Assembly: GCF_014199985.1 (NCBI RefSeq)
Contig: NZ_JACHOS010000005.1
Span: 248,001-312,000 of the forward strand
Reading direction: 5' to 3'
Length of the DNA stretch: 64,000 nt
From: Methylorubrum rhodesianum
GTDB lineage: Bacteria > Pseudomonadota > Alphaproteobacteria > Rhizobiales > Beijerinckiaceae
Both the position numbers and the translations under genes were made by a program. The notes under the pieces were generated by a model that had not been told where the DNA came from, did no database searches, and worked only from the letters and a program-made list of their open reading frames with translations. This document shows positions 25,232 to 33,285 of the stretch, in pieces (positions within the stretch are counted from its first letter, which is position 1; the number at the start of each line of letters is the position of its first letter).

Positions 25232-28200
25232 ATGCTCGACCACCCGTCCGCACGCCGGCTGGCGCGAGACGACGCGCCCACGGCCCCTCCGGCCCCGGCA
25301 CCGGCGGGTCTCCAATCCGCCCTGGTCGCCTTCGCGGTGCGCCGGCCCGGCATCGTCCTGGCGCTGGTCCTGGCGCTTGCCGTCTACGGCGTGGTCGCCC
25401 TCGGTTCAGCCAAGTACGACGTCTTCCCGGAATTCGCCCCGCCCACGGTGACGGTGCAGACCGAGGCGCCCGGCCTGAACCCGGAACAGGTCGAGGTGCT
25501 GGTGACCCAGGCCCTGGAGGTCGCGATCGGCGGCCTGCCGGGGCTGGCGACGATGCGCTCGAATTCGATCCAGGGCCTGTCGGTCATCACTGCGACCTTC
25601 GCCTCCGGCAGCGACATCTACCGGGCGCGCCAGCTCGTGAACGAGCGGCTGGCATCAGTAACGGCCCGGTTGCCGCAGGGTGTGCTGCCGCCCACCATGA
25701 CGGCGCTGACCTCGTCGACGAGCTCGGTGCTCCTCCTCGGCCTGAGCTCGCCGACGCAGTCGCTGATGGACCTGCGCACGGTGGCCGACTGGCGCCTGCG
25801 CCTGCGCCTGCTCGCGACGCCGGGTGTCGGCGAGGTGCTGGTCTACGGCGGCGACCTGCGCTCGATCCGCATCCAGGTCCGGCCGCAGGACCTCGTCCGC
25901 TTCCGCATCGGTCTGAACGACGTGCTCTCGGCCGGTCGCAAGGCGACGGGCGTGCGCGGGGCGGGTTTCGTCGACACGGTCAACCAGCGCATCACCCTGC
26001 AGACCGAGGGGCAGTCGCTGACGCCGGAGGCGGTCGCGCGCACCGTGCTCATCAACGAGGGCGGCGCGAGCGTGGTGCTCGGCGACGTCGCCGACGTCGT
26101 GGCCGGTCCGGAGCCGGCGATCAGCGCGGCGTTGGTCGACGGCAAACCCGGCGTGCTGCTGATGGTCGGGGCTCAGTACGGCGCCAACACCCTCGACGTG
26201 ACGGCGGGGGTCGAGGCGGCGCTCGCGGAGATGCGCCCGGGACTGGAGCGCGACGGCATCACCCTGCGCACCGACCTGTTCCGTCCGGCGAACTTCGTCA
26301 CGCAGGCCACCGACAACGTGGTTCAGGCCCTCGCGCTCGGCGGCGTTCTCGTGGTCGTCGTGCTGTTCGTCTTCCTGGCCGATTGGCGAACGGCGCTGAT
26401 CAGCGCCTCGGCGATCCCGCTGTCGCTGATCGGCGCGGTGCTGATGCTCGGCGCCTTCGGCCAGAGCCTCAACACCATGACGCTGGGCGGGCTCGCCATC
26501 GCCATCGGCGAGGTCGTGGACGACGCGGTGATCGGCGTCGAGAACGTGATGCGCCGCCTGCGCGAGAACCGATGCGCCGCCGTTCCCCTGTCCGGGGCGC
26601 GGGTCGTGCTCGACGCGATCCTCGAGGTGCGCGTCTCGGTCGCCTACGCCACCTTCGCGGTGCTGCTCGTGTTCCTGCCGGTGCTGGCGCTCACCGGCGT
26701 GCCCGGCCGCCTGTTCGCGCCGTTGGCGCTGGCCTACATCCTCGCCGTGCTGACCTCGCTCGCCGTGGCGCTGACGGTGACGCCCGCGCTGGCCCGCCTG
26801 CTCCTCGCCGGGCGCACCAACCTGCCGGCTCGCGAGCCGCCGGTGAGCCGCCGTGTCCGCAGCGCCTACGCCCGCGGGCTTGCCCGGCTCAACCGTTACC
26901 CCGGTCTGGTCCTGGCCGGCAGCCTTGCCCTGACCGTTGCGGCGGCCCTGCCGGTTCCGTTCTTCGGCGGCGTGTTCCTGCCGGACCTGAAGGAAGGGCA
27001 CCTCATCCTGCACATGGCTTCCGCGCCCGGGACCTCCCTGCAGGAGACGCTGCGGCTCGGCGAGCGCCTCACCGCCGGGCTGAAGGCGGTGCCGGGCGTC
27101 CGCGCGGTGGCCCAGCAGGTCGGGCGCGCCGAGGCCGGCTACGATCTGGGCGGCACGCATGACAGCGAGATCCATATCGATCTCGAGCCGGGTCTCGACG
27201 GCGCCGGGCAGGAGCGGGCGGAGGCCGGCATCCGCGCGCTGATGGCGGCCACGCCCGGAGCGAGCTTCTCGCTCAAGACCTTCCTGACCGAGCGCATCGA
27301 GGAGGTCGTCTCAGGGTTCACGGCGCCGGTCGTCGTCAGCATCACCGGCACGAATCTCGACCGGATCGAGGCCACCGCCCGCGACGTGGCGCGCGAACTC
27401 GCCGAAGTGCGCGGCGCGGCCGACGTCCAGCTCAAGTCGCCGCCGGGCCTGCCGCAGGTCAATGTCAGTCTGCGGCCGACCGATCTGCGCCACTGGGGCC
27501 TTGACGCGATCGAGGTGCTGGAGATCGTGCGCACGGCCTATCAAGGCGACATCGTCGGTCAGGCTTACGAGGGCAACGCCGTGTTCAACGTCGTCGTCGT
27601 ACTCGAACCGGCCGTGCGCACCCGCCTCTCGACGCTCGGCAACCTGCCCCTGCGAACGCCGAGCGGCAGCTACATCCGCCTCGCCCAGGTGGCGGACGTC
27701 TACGAGACCGCCGGCCGCTACGCCGTCGGCCATGTCGGCGCGCAGCGGGTGCGGGTCGTGACCGCGAATGTGGAAGGGCGCGACGTCGCCTCGTTCACCG
27801 AGGCCGCGAAACGCAAGATCGCCCGCGAGGTCGCGCAGCCCTCGGGGATCGACATCGGCTTCGGCGGCGCCGCCGAGACGCAGGCGAAGGCGCGGCGCGA
27901 ACTCGCACTCTACACAGGGCTCGCCGGTCTCGGGATCGTGCTGCTGCTCCTCGTCGTGACGGGTTCGCTGACCAATCTCGCCCTCGTCCTCGTCAACCTG
28001 CCCTTCGCCTTCGTCGGCGGCGTGCTGGCGGTGGCCGCGAGCGGCGCGGTGATCTCGCTCGGCTCGATCGTCGGCTTCGTGACGTTGTTCGGCATCTCGC
28101 TGCGCAACACCATCATGATGATCGCGCATTACGAGCACATGGTGCTGGTGGAGGGCCGCGCGTGGAACGAGGGGGCCGCGATCGAGGGGGCGGCCGACCG

Positions 28201-28411
28201 CCTCGTGCCGATCCTGATGACGTCCCTCGTCACCGGCCTTGGACTGCTGCCGCTGGCGCTCGGTGCGGGTGAGCCCGGCCGCGAGATCGAGGGGCCGATG
28301 GCGCTCGTGATCCTCGGCGGCCTCGCGACTTCGACGGTGCTCAACCTCGCCGTGCTGCCGATGCTGGCCCTGCGGTTCGCCCGGTTCAAGGCCGCGGACA
28401 CCGCGCTGTGA
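25232..28411 (+). CDS. RND efflux pump, CusA/CzcA-like inner-membrane transporter
   Basis: 1059 residues, standard RND length. The first membrane helix is near residue 35 (GIVLALVLALAVYGVVAL), followed by porter-domain starts YDVFPEFAPPTVTVQTEAPG and GLPGLATMRSNSIQGLSVI. The helix-4 segment LAIAIGEVVDDAVIGVENVM holds the acidic pair of the proton relay. Repeated transmembrane clusters lie at about 365-525 and 885-1050 (ITLFGISLRNTIMMI-like segment near residue 955). The pump takes substrates from periplasm or membrane and drives them out using the proton gradient. The family groups with heavy-metal exporters, but I do not see a clear Met-cluster metal site, so the substrate is open. Confidence 0.9.
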   Translation: MLDHPSARRLARDDAPTAPPAPAPAGLQSALVAFAVRRPGIVLALVLALAVYGVVALGSAKYDVFPEFAPPTVTVQTEAPGLNPEQVEVLVTQALEVAIGGLPGLATMRSNSIQGLSVITATFASGSDIYRARQLVNERLASVTARLPQGVLPPTMTALTSSTSSVLLLGLSSPTQSLMDLRTVADWRLRLRLLATPGVGEVLVYGGDLRSIRIQVRPQDLVRFRIGLNDVLSAGRKATGVRGAGFVDTVNQRITLQTEGQSLTPEAVARTVLINEGGASVVLGDVADVVAGPEPAISAALVDGKPGVLLMVGAQYGANTLDVTAGVEAALAEMRPGLERDGITLRTDLFRPANFVTQATDNVVQALALGGVLVVVVLFVFLADWRTALISASAIPLSLIGAVLMLGAFGQSLNTMTLGGLAIAIGEVVDDAVIGVENVMRRLRENRCAAVPLSGARVVLDAILEVRVSVAYATFAVLLVFLPVLALTGVPGRLFAPLALAYILAVLTSLAVALTVTPALARLLLAGRTNLPAREPPVSRRVRSAYARGLARLNRYPGLVLAGSLALTVAAALPVPFFGGVFLPDLKEGHLILHMASAPGTSLQETLRLGERLTAGLKAVPGVRAVAQQVGRAEAGYDLGGTHDSEIHIDLEPGLDGAGQERAEAGIRALMAATPGASFSLKTFLTERIEEVVSGFTAPVVVSITGTNLDRIEATARDVARELAEVRGAADVQLKSPPGLPQVNVSLRPTDLRHWGLDAIEVLEIVRTAYQGDIVGQAYEGNAVFNVVVVLEPAVRTRLSTLGNLPLRTPSGSYIRLAQVADVYETAGRYAVGHVGAQRVRVVTANVEGRDVASFTEAAKRKIAREVAQPSGIDIGFGGAAETQAKARRELALYTGLAGLGIVLLLLVVTGSLTNLALVLVNLPFAFVGGVLAVAASGAVISLGSIVGFVTLFGISLRNTIMMIAHYEHMVLVEGRAWNEGAAIEGAADRLVPILMTSLVTGLGLLPLALGAGEPGREIEGPMALVILGGLATSTVLNLAVLPMLALRFARFKAADTAL

Positions 28412-28480
28412 TCGTCGTCTCGGTCTCAGAGTTCCTGACCTGACGCGGCCTCGGCCGGGAGGATCGCTTCGCACTCCCCG

Positions 28481-28511
28481 AAAATGACTCCGGCGCCGTC
28501 AGGCGCCGGAG
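28481..28511 (-). terminator. terminator between RND operon and the 28549 gene
   Basis: Perfect 10-bp arms CTCCGGCGCC / GGCGCCGGAG with a 4-nt loop. On the minus strand the hairpin is followed by TCATTTTC, so it best serves the 28549 gene; it may also stop read-through from the RND operon. Confidence 0.65.
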
Positions 28512-28548
28512 GATCGTGTAGCACATCCGTGTGTCCCATCGGGCCGGC

Positions 28549-28800
28549 TCAGAAGGCGGCCTGCCGGGTCCTCACGTCCGTGGCGGGGGTGACGATCCAC
28601 TGGACCGAGCCGGGGAGGGCGAAGCCGCCCTGGCGGTGGACCGAGAGATCGCTGGTGGCGAGCCCCCGGGTCTCAAGGGTCAGTGCGCCGACCGTCTTGA
28701 CGTTGTGGGCGATGCCGGTCTCGTCGGCGCGGGCGGATGCCGTCGCGAGGGCGGTGAGAGCCAGGGCGGCGACGGTGAGCGAAACAAGGGTCTTGGACAT
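28549..28800 (-). CDS. small exported protein, unknown function
   Basis: 83 residues. A signal peptide (MSKTLVSLTVAALALTALA, cleaved after ASARA) and a ~57-residue mature part (VGALTLETRGLATSDLSVHR) without Cys. It is divergent from the LysR-type regulator, the usual arrangement for a regulator and its target. Confidence 0.65.
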   Translation of the reverse strand: MSKTLVSLTVAALALTALATASARADETGIAHNVKTVGALTLETRGLATSDLSVHRQGGFALPGSVQWIVTPATDVRTRQAAF

Positions 28801-28874
28801 CGTGATCAGCCTCTTTTTTCTCGGCGGCGGGCTCCCCGTCGCCTTGTGAGACTGTATGTGCTGGGTCGTAGGCT

Positions 28875-28898
28875 ATGAATCAAATGGATCGATTTCAT
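28875..28898. promoter_or_regulatory. candidate LysR-type operator
   Basis: ATGAAT-N11-ATTTCAT, a near-palindrome of the T-N11-A kind, sits immediately upstream of the regulator start codon and within the divergent promoter region. This would suit autoregulation plus control of the 28549 gene. Confidence 0.4.
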
Positions 28899-28899
28899 A

Positions 28900-29847
28900 A
28901 TGCGCATCGATCACGTGCATCTTTCCCGACTCGACCTCAATCTGCTGGTCGCCCTCGATGCGCTGCTGACCGAACGGAGCGTGACCCGCGCGGCGGGGCG
29001 GATCGGCATCAGCCAATCGGCGATGAGCCATGCCCTGGCGCGGCTGCGCACCACCTTCTCGGATGAGCTGCTAACGCGGGGCCCCGACGGCATGCGGCCG
29101 ACGCCGCGGGCGCTGGCGCTGATCGCGCCGGTGCAGGCGGCGCTGTCTCAGATCCAAGAGATCACGGCGCCACCGGACGCCTTCGATCCGGCGACAGCCG
29201 ACATCACTTTCACTCTCGGCATCCCGGACTCGACCGAGGTGCTCTTGATGCCGACCCTCATCGCGCATCTGCAGGCGGTGGCGCCGGGTGTGAAGCTTTT
29301 GCTGCACACGGTCGATCGGCACCGGATCCTCGACGATCTCGATACCGGCCGCGTCGATCTCGGCATCGGGGTGTTCGAACAGGGTCAGACGCACCACAAG
29401 CGGCGCATCCTCAACAAGGAGAGCTACCTCTGCATCTTCAACGCCGACCTCGTCGGGGTGACGGCGCCGATCTCGCTCGACGACTACGTGCGGCTGCCCC
29501 ACCTGCTGACCAGCCTCGTGGAGAGCGCCCATGGGGTCGTCGACGATGCGCTGGCCAAGATCGGCCGCAAGCGCGTCATCGCCCTGACCTCGCCGCGCTT
29601 CTCGGTGATGCCGTTCGTGGTGCGGCAGGCCCCCGTCATCGCCACGATGCACGCGCGGCTGGCGCGCTTCTTCGCCGACAGCATGGGCCTGACCGTGAGT
29701 CCGGCGCCGATCGCGCTGCCGGACGTCTCGATCTCGATGATCTGGCACGCATCCAACGACGCCGTGCCGAGCCAGCGCTGGTTGCGGGAGACGATCGTGA
29801 GGCTGCGCCGGCCGGGGCCGACAGCCCCCGCTCCAGAGGCATCGTGA
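28900..29847 (+). CDS. LysR-family transcriptional regulator (NodD-like subgroup)
   Basis: 315 residues. An N-terminal winged HTH (SRLDLNLLVALDALLTERSV, then RIGISQSAMSHALARLRTTF) and an effector domain starting near residue 95 (DITFTLGIPDSTEVLLMPTL) with DLGIGVFEQGQ near 160. The wording LDLNLLVALDALL is typical of the NodD/NahR-like branch, which senses aromatic or flavonoid-like inducers; the effector here is unknown. It is divergent from a small exported protein. The ribosome-binding site is poor, so the start at 28900 rests on homology. Confidence 0.9.
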   Translation: MRIDHVHLSRLDLNLLVALDALLTERSVTRAAGRIGISQSAMSHALARLRTTFSDELLTRGPDGMRPTPRALALIAPVQAALSQIQEITAPPDAFDPATADITFTLGIPDSTEVLLMPTLIAHLQAVAPGVKLLLHTVDRHRILDDLDTGRVDLGIGVFEQGQTHHKRRILNKESYLCIFNADLVGVTAPISLDDYVRLPHLLTSLVESAHGVVDDALAKIGRKRVIALTSPRFSVMPFVVRQAPVIATMHARLARFFADSMGLTVSPAPIALPDVSISMIWHASNDAVPSQRWLRETIVRLRRPGPTAPAPEAS

Positions 29848-30148
29848 TCGTGGAGGCCATCGGAGGGAGACGCTGCCGGCTCTCAGTGACACGCGTCCCC
29901 GGTCAGGTTCGAAGGCAGCCGCGAGGCTCGAAGAGCACCAAGAAGGACGGACGATGCAGCTGCCGCGCAGATGGTTGCGCGACGGTCCAGATGTTGCCAC
30001 CCGCGCTTCCGTTCGGCCCCTCCTCGGCGAGGAATCAATCAAAGATGCCGCAGGAATAAGGACAGGCCGACCTTGGTCAGGCAGTCATGTTATTGTTCCA
30101 AAAATTTGGCACGGCACCGGGGGCTGCTTCGAGGAAAGGCCTGCAGCG
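29848..30148. other. 301-bp intergenic region, no supported gene
   Basis: Open frames exist but none has coding character or a ribosome-binding site. It contains an AT-richer stretch around 30,085-30,105 that may hold the promoter of the 30149 gene; no good -10/-35 pair was identified. Confidence 0.4.
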
Positions 30149-30373
30149 ATGATCAGTAAGCTACCGACCGATTCACGGACTTCCGTTACGCTACACGAAG
30201 CCGCTGTCGGGCGAACCGCAATCGGGGCTCTCGCGGTTGGAGCGGTGGCCCTCGGTGCGCTGGCCGTAGGAGCCTTCGCGATCGGACGGCTTTCGGTCGG
30301 GCGAGCCCGGATCGGCCGCTTGGAGATCGGCGAGTTGACGGTGGACCGGCTCCGCATCCGGCGGGAGGAGTGA
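30149..30373 (+). CDS. small protein with A(I/V)G-type pentapeptide-like repeats
   Basis: 74 residues from ATG 30149, with GAGGAAAGG about 10 nt upstream. After a 25-residue lead, the sequence is a regular 5-residue pattern (AIGALAVGAVALGALAVG, AFAIGRLSVGRARIGRLEIG, ELTVDRLRIRR). It shifts from hydrophobic to charged toward the C-terminus. This periodicity could form a right-handed quadrilateral helix like pentapeptide-repeat proteins, or a Gly-zipper membrane hairpin. The function is unknown. It is the last host gene before the prophage junction. Confidence 0.6.
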   Translation: MISKLPTDSRTSVTLHEAAVGRTAIGALAVGAVALGALAVGAFAIGRLSVGRARIGRLEIGELTVDRLRIRREE

Positions 30374-30488
30374 CGCCCACCTCCCTCGGCGGTCGTCGAT
30401 CGGCCCCGATCAGGCCGAATCGCCGACAGCGAGCCCCGAAGGCCGCTCGAACAGGAACTTGCGAGAGGGTCTGCGAAACGGCGGCAGA

Positions 30489-30510
30489 TCAAGAAGGCTG
30501 GAGCAGCCCT
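30489..30510 (-). terminator. weak terminator downstream of the tRNA-Pro 3' end
   Basis: On the minus strand AGGGCTG-CTC-CAGCCTT (one G-T pair) followed by CTT. It lies 18 nt beyond the CCA end and is probably the original terminator of the host tRNA gene. Confidence 0.35.
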
Positions 30511-30527
30511 AGCCCGTTGCAGAATGA

Positions 30528-30576
30528 TGGTCGGAGTGGCCGGACTTGAACCGACGACCCCCTGTCCCCCAGACAG
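30528..30576 (-). tRNA. 3' fragment of tRNA-Pro(GGG): left attachment site of the prophage
   Basis: Read on the minus strand this is the anticodon arm (loop CTGGGGG, anticodon GGG), variable region, T arm with GGTTCAAGTCC, acceptor 3' strand CCACTCCGA and CCA. The D arm and acceptor 5' strand are absent: the next bases (30577 onward) are AT-rich phage DNA and do not pair. Only 49 bp remain, so this is not a functional tRNA. Because the 3' part is left behind, the full tRNA should be rebuilt at the right end of the prophage. Confidence 0.85.
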
Positions 30577-30605
30577 TCCCTGTTTATTGGAAAATAATAC
30601 GTTTT

Positions 30606-30636
30606 TTGCAAAAGACCTGAAATCAGCCCCTATAAC
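30606..30636 (+). promoter_or_regulatory. candidate promoter for the two plus-strand prophage genes
   Basis: TTGCAA (30606-30611) and TATAAC (30631-30636) in a clearly AT-rich stretch; the 19-nt spacing is longer than ideal. It is about 70 nt ahead of the 30706 ATG. Confidence 0.35.
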
Positions 30637-30705
30637 TATCAATGGCTTGGACCGCTTCTGCAAAGCGGATTTGGTGGCCAAAGTCACGCGCGGTAGGGTC
30701 CGTGC

Positions 30706-30972
30706 ATGGCTGATTCCTCCCCCACCGTCGGCGAGCTCTTCAAGGCCAAGGCCGTCACCGACGAGCAGGTTGGCGCGCTGGTCGATGCGGTCCTGGCCGG
30801 GAAGTTCGAGGACCGGGCCGAACTCGCCGAGGGCTACATGCTCGACGTGGCCGCGGCGGTGAAGGCGAGCGCGTTCGCGACCTCTGTCCTCGCCGACGAG
30901 ACGAGCAAGCCCGGCGCGCGGCGGAATGCGGCCCGGACCGCAATCCTGCTGGCGCGGGCTGAGAAGGCGTGA
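30706..30972 (+). CDS. small prophage protein, unknown function
   Basis: 88 residues, helical and Ala-rich (GELFKAKAVTDEQVGALVDA, AAAVKASAFATSVLADETS). It is the first gene inside the left junction, with its own upstream promoter candidate and opposite in direction to the late operon. Its stop overlaps the GTG start of the next gene. Genes at this place are often accessory (moron) genes, but nothing identifies its role. Confidence 0.6.
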   Translation: MADSSPTVGELFKAKAVTDEQVGALVDAVLAGKFEDRAELAEGYMLDVAAAVKASAFATSVLADETSKPGARRNAARTAILLARAEKA

Positions 30973-31388
30973 GCGATCCCGACGCCGAAGTCTGGCGGCA
31001 CACCTTCAACGAGCCCGGCCCTGACTTCGTCCTCGAGGTTCGCGGCATGACCGTCGGCCGGATCTACCGCAACGACACGATCCCAGCCCCGCCGCGCTGG
31101 TTCTGGACGATCACCTGCGTGCGCCAGTTCGTCGGCATGACGAAGCCGAGCAGGACCGACAGCGGCTTCGTCCATACGAAGGAGGAGGCGGTCGCGGCGC
31201 TGCGGGCCGCCTGGGCGCTGGAGCGTGACTGGCGGGCCGAGATGCGAAAGCTCACCGCTCAAGATTACGGCGGCATGACGCATTGGGTCGCGCTGGTCGC
31301 TTGGGAGGGCTACGAGCGGCCCGCCAACAGCGCGCACGAAAAAAGCCCCGAGGCCGAAGCCCCGGGGCGATGCGTTGACGGATGTTAA
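30969..31388 (+). CDS. prophage protein, unknown function
   Basis: 139 residues from GTG 30969 (GTGA overlap with the 30706 stop). An aromatic-rich central part (RRWFW-like PPRWFWTITCVRQF near residue 40, then KEEAVAALRAAWALERDWRA near 75) suggests a small folded domain. The last ~20 codons coincide with the minus-strand terminator at 31339-31367, so the two elements share DNA. No homology recognised. Confidence 0.6.
   Translation: MSDPDAEVWRHTFNEPGPDFVLEVRGMTVGRIYRNDTIPAPPRWFWTITCVRQFVGMTKPSRTDSGFVHTKEEAVAALRAAWALERDWRAEMRKLTAQDYGGMTHWVALVAWEGYERPANSAHEKSPEAEAPGRCVDGC
31339..31367 (-). terminator. strong terminator ending the prophage late operon
   Basis: On the minus strand CCCCGGGGC-TTCG-GCCTCGGGG forms a 9-bp stem with a UUCG tetraloop and is followed by a C and then TTTTTT. 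It is 31 nt after the stop of the last late gene (31398) and lies inside the 3' end of the opposite-strand 30969 gene. Confidence 0.85.
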
Positions 31389-31397
31389 CGGCGGGGA

Positions 31398-31754
31398 TCA
31401 GTCGGGCCGGCGCCCCGTGATCGCCTGCAGCATCTCCCGGCGGGTCGCGGCCATCTCCTCGCGCATCGATGTCACCAGGTCGTCGATGCGGCGCTCCATA
31501 CGGGTGATGACATCGCCGGTCACGTAGGTTCGGGCGACTTCGACCTTGAAGTTGTGCAGGGCCTCGGTCTGGGCCGCGATCTGGATCTTTACCGCCGCCA
31601 TGTCGATCGTCAGCGGGGACACCGCGTCCTTCGTGCCGGCGCGCAGCTTGCCCGTGATCCAGTCGACGAGCTTGCCGAGTCCGACGAGGAACAGCGCGAA
31701 CGCCACGACGTGCGCCCAGGTGATCGGGCCGGGCGAGAGGAACGAGGTGTCCAT
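31398..31754 (-). CDS. prophage single-pass membrane / coiled-coil protein in lysis region
   Basis: 118 residues. One membrane helix near the N-terminus (HVVAFALFLVGLGKLVDWI) is followed by a coiled coil (VKIQIAAQTEALHNFKVEVA, then RMERRIDDLVTSMREEMAAT). This topology, next to a holin-like gene and an endolysin, would suit an i-spanin or a holin accessory protein. No outer-membrane lipoprotein partner is evident. Last gene of the late operon, 4 nt after the 31759 gene. Confidence 0.65.
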   Translation of the reverse strand: MDTSFLSPGPITWAHVVAFALFLVGLGKLVDWITGKLRAGTKDAVSPLTIDMAAVKIQIAAQTEALHNFKVEVARTYVTGDVITRMERRIDDLVTSMREEMAATRREMLQAITGRRPD

Positions 31755-31758
31755 CGGA

Positions 31759-32175
31759 TCAGGCCTTCAGCAGGCGGGCGGCGCCGGCGCGGGCCAGCGT
31801 CGTGAGGGGTGAGGAGACGAAGAAAGCCGTCAGGATGGTGGCCTCGATCGCCACGTACTCGGGCGGCAGCGGCTCGATGGGCCAGCCCAGCGCGAAGGTC
31901 TTCGAGAGGCAGATCGCCCCGAAGTGGATCGCGGGCGGAATGCCGATGCCGTAGATCAGCCCCTTGAAGGCGGGCGCGATCGCCGCCTTCGCCTGGTTCG
32001 CGACGATCTCGGCCTGGACGACTTGCACCGCGACGTCGCGCTGGGTGTTCTGCCCGTTCTCCATCCCCTTGAGGATGGGTTGCAGCACCGAGTTGCCGAA
32101 CACCTTGATCAGGCCGGAGCCGACGGTGCCGAGGAGGCTTCCGACCGGGTTGGAGAGCCAGCCGAGGAGGTTCAT
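31759..32175 (-). CDS. holin-like protein (GTA/3-TM holin type)
   Basis: 138 residues from ATG 32175, overlapping the preceding stop (ATGA). The N-terminus is amphipathic (LGWLSNPVGSLLGTVGSGLI). Three hydrophobic stretches follow: around AFKGLIYGIGIPPAIHFGAI, the FALGWPIEPLPPEY turn, and AIEATILTAFFVSSPLTTLA. This resembles the 3-TM holin family found in phages and gene transfer agents. Role: timed pore formation that releases the endolysin. Assignment is by topology and position, not by a sharp motif. Confidence 0.6.
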   Translation of the reverse strand: MNLLGWLSNPVGSLLGTVGSGLIKVFGNSVLQPILKGMENGQNTQRDVAVQVVQAEIVANQAKAAIAPAFKGLIYGIGIPPAIHFGAICLSKTFALGWPIEPLPPEYVAIEATILTAFFVSSPLTTLARAGAARLLKA

Positions 32176-32438
32176 CGGGGCGGCTCCCGTGCCGGCAGCG
32201 TCGCCAGCTTCGTCGCGTAGGCGCGGGCGGCGAGCCGGGCGACCGCGAGGAAGGTCGCCACCTTCGCGCCCGGCAGCCACTCAGGCAGCAGCGGCGCCAG
32301 ATCGACACCGGGGAGCGCATCGAGGACGTCCGGCAGCGCCATGATGCCGGCAAGTAGGTAGACCCGCTTGCCGGCGGCCGCACGCCAGCAGCGGCGCAGG
32401 CCGAGCCGGGCCCGCGCGAGGAGGGGGCGGCGTGCCAT
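32172..32438 (-). CDS. small basic prophage membrane protein
   Basis: 88 residues from ATG 32438. The Arg-rich N-terminus (LARARLGLRRCWRAAAGKR) is followed by two short hydrophobic stretches (VYLLAGIMALPDVLDAL; ATFLAVARLAARAY). It lies between endolysin and holin-like genes, 2 nt after the former and overlapping the latter, so it belongs to the lysis cassette; it could be an antiholin or a second holin. Confidence 0.6.
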   Translation of the reverse strand: MARRPLLARARLGLRRCWRAAAGKRVYLLAGIMALPDVLDALPGVDLAPLLPEWLPGAKVATFLAVARLAARAYATKLATLPAREPPR

Positions 32439-32440
32439 GG

Positions 32441-33157
32441 TCAAGCCTTCCGAAACGAGGTGTGGATCAGGTCGTAGAGGCCGGCGAGGCCGGAGCGGAC
32501 CGCGCCGCCAGTCGCCTGGACGCCCGAGCGAACAAGCCCGCCGGTGGGGGCGGGCTGCGGGGCGGGCGAGGGCGGAGCGGTGGGGATCACCGAATGCCCG
32601 GCGGCGCGCAGCGCATCGACGAACTTCCCGCACTGGCCGGCGATCATCTCGTCCTTGTCGGTGCCGTTGATGATGCGCCGGGCGCCGACCGGGTCGTAGC
32701 GACCGCCGCCGAAGTAATCGGCGAGCTTCTTGCCGGTGAACCAGCCCTCGACCATGCCGTAGAAGAGGATCGCCGCCGCCACGTCGAGCCGCATCGCGAG
32801 CTTCGGCGTCTTCACCAGGTCCTCGTCGGCCCGCAGGTAGCCGAGCTGCCGCAGCCGCGCGGTCGCCTTCGCGTAGTTCGTCTCCCAAGTGAGCTGCACG
32901 AAGCCGCGGCCCCAGAAGCCGGTCGGCCCGTAGGACTTCCCCTTGCCCCGGCCGTATTCCTCGATCGGCTGCATGGTGCGCGCCGTCTCGTGGAAGGTGG
33001 TCGCCAGCGCGTAGCCGAGCGACGTGGTGCCGAGCAGCGACGGCGCGGCGTCGAGGATCGCCTCGAGGCCCTTGAACTGCGCGTCCTTCAGGCGCCCGCC
33101 GAACAGGGATGCGCGCACGGCCGCGTAGAAGGCGGCGCGGTTCAGGCTCGCGGCCAT
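32441..33157 (-). CDS. prophage endolysin, GH19 chitinase-like glycoside hydrolase
   Basis: 238 residues. Catalytic segment at about 50-115: LGYALATTFHETARTMQPIE contains the first Glu, then GRGFVQLTWETNYAKA, the typical GH19/phage lysozyme pattern. The hydrolase cuts the glycan strands of peptidoglycan. Residues 175-215 are a Pro-rich linker and a short Gly/Val amphipathic C-terminus follows. There is no signal peptide, so export depends on the holin. Confidence 0.82.
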   Translation of the reverse strand: MAASLNRAAFYAAVRASLFGGRLKDAQFKGLEAILDAAPSLLGTTSLGYALATTFHETARTMQPIEEYGRGKGKSYGPTGFWGRGFVQLTWETNYAKATARLRQLGYLRADEDLVKTPKLAMRLDVAAAILFYGMVEGWFTGKKLADYFGGGRYDPVGARRIINGTDKDEMIAGQCGKFVDALRAAGHSVIPTAPPSPAPQPAPTGGLVRSGVQATGGAVRSGLAGLYDLIHTSFRKA

Positions 33158-33188
33158 CGTGGTCTCCGGGGGGTTGGGTGGACGAGTT

Positions 33189-33283
33189 CTTGACCGGCTC
33201 TTGATCCGGGGCCGCCCGATCGGCCGGAAGGCTCAGCGGATCAGAGGCTTAGCGGGTGGACTAGATTTGACCCGGTTTTGATC
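33189..33283. repeat. pair of imperfect direct repeats upstream of the lysis cassette
   Basis: TTGACCGGCTCTTGATC (ending 33205) and TTGACCCGGTTTTGATC (33267-33283), each followed within 30 nt by GGCCGGAAGGC. They occupy the gap between the RlpA-like gene and the endolysin. The GGGTCAA core is shared with the 20-bp box at 37635, 50995 and 59249, so they may bind the same factor. Confidence 0.45.
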
Positions 33284-33285
33284 GA

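Noticed and set aside
29844..30059. 71-codon frame after the LysR gene
   Set aside because: No ribosome-binding site, no coding bias and Arg/Cys/Pro-rich composition; treated as intergenic.
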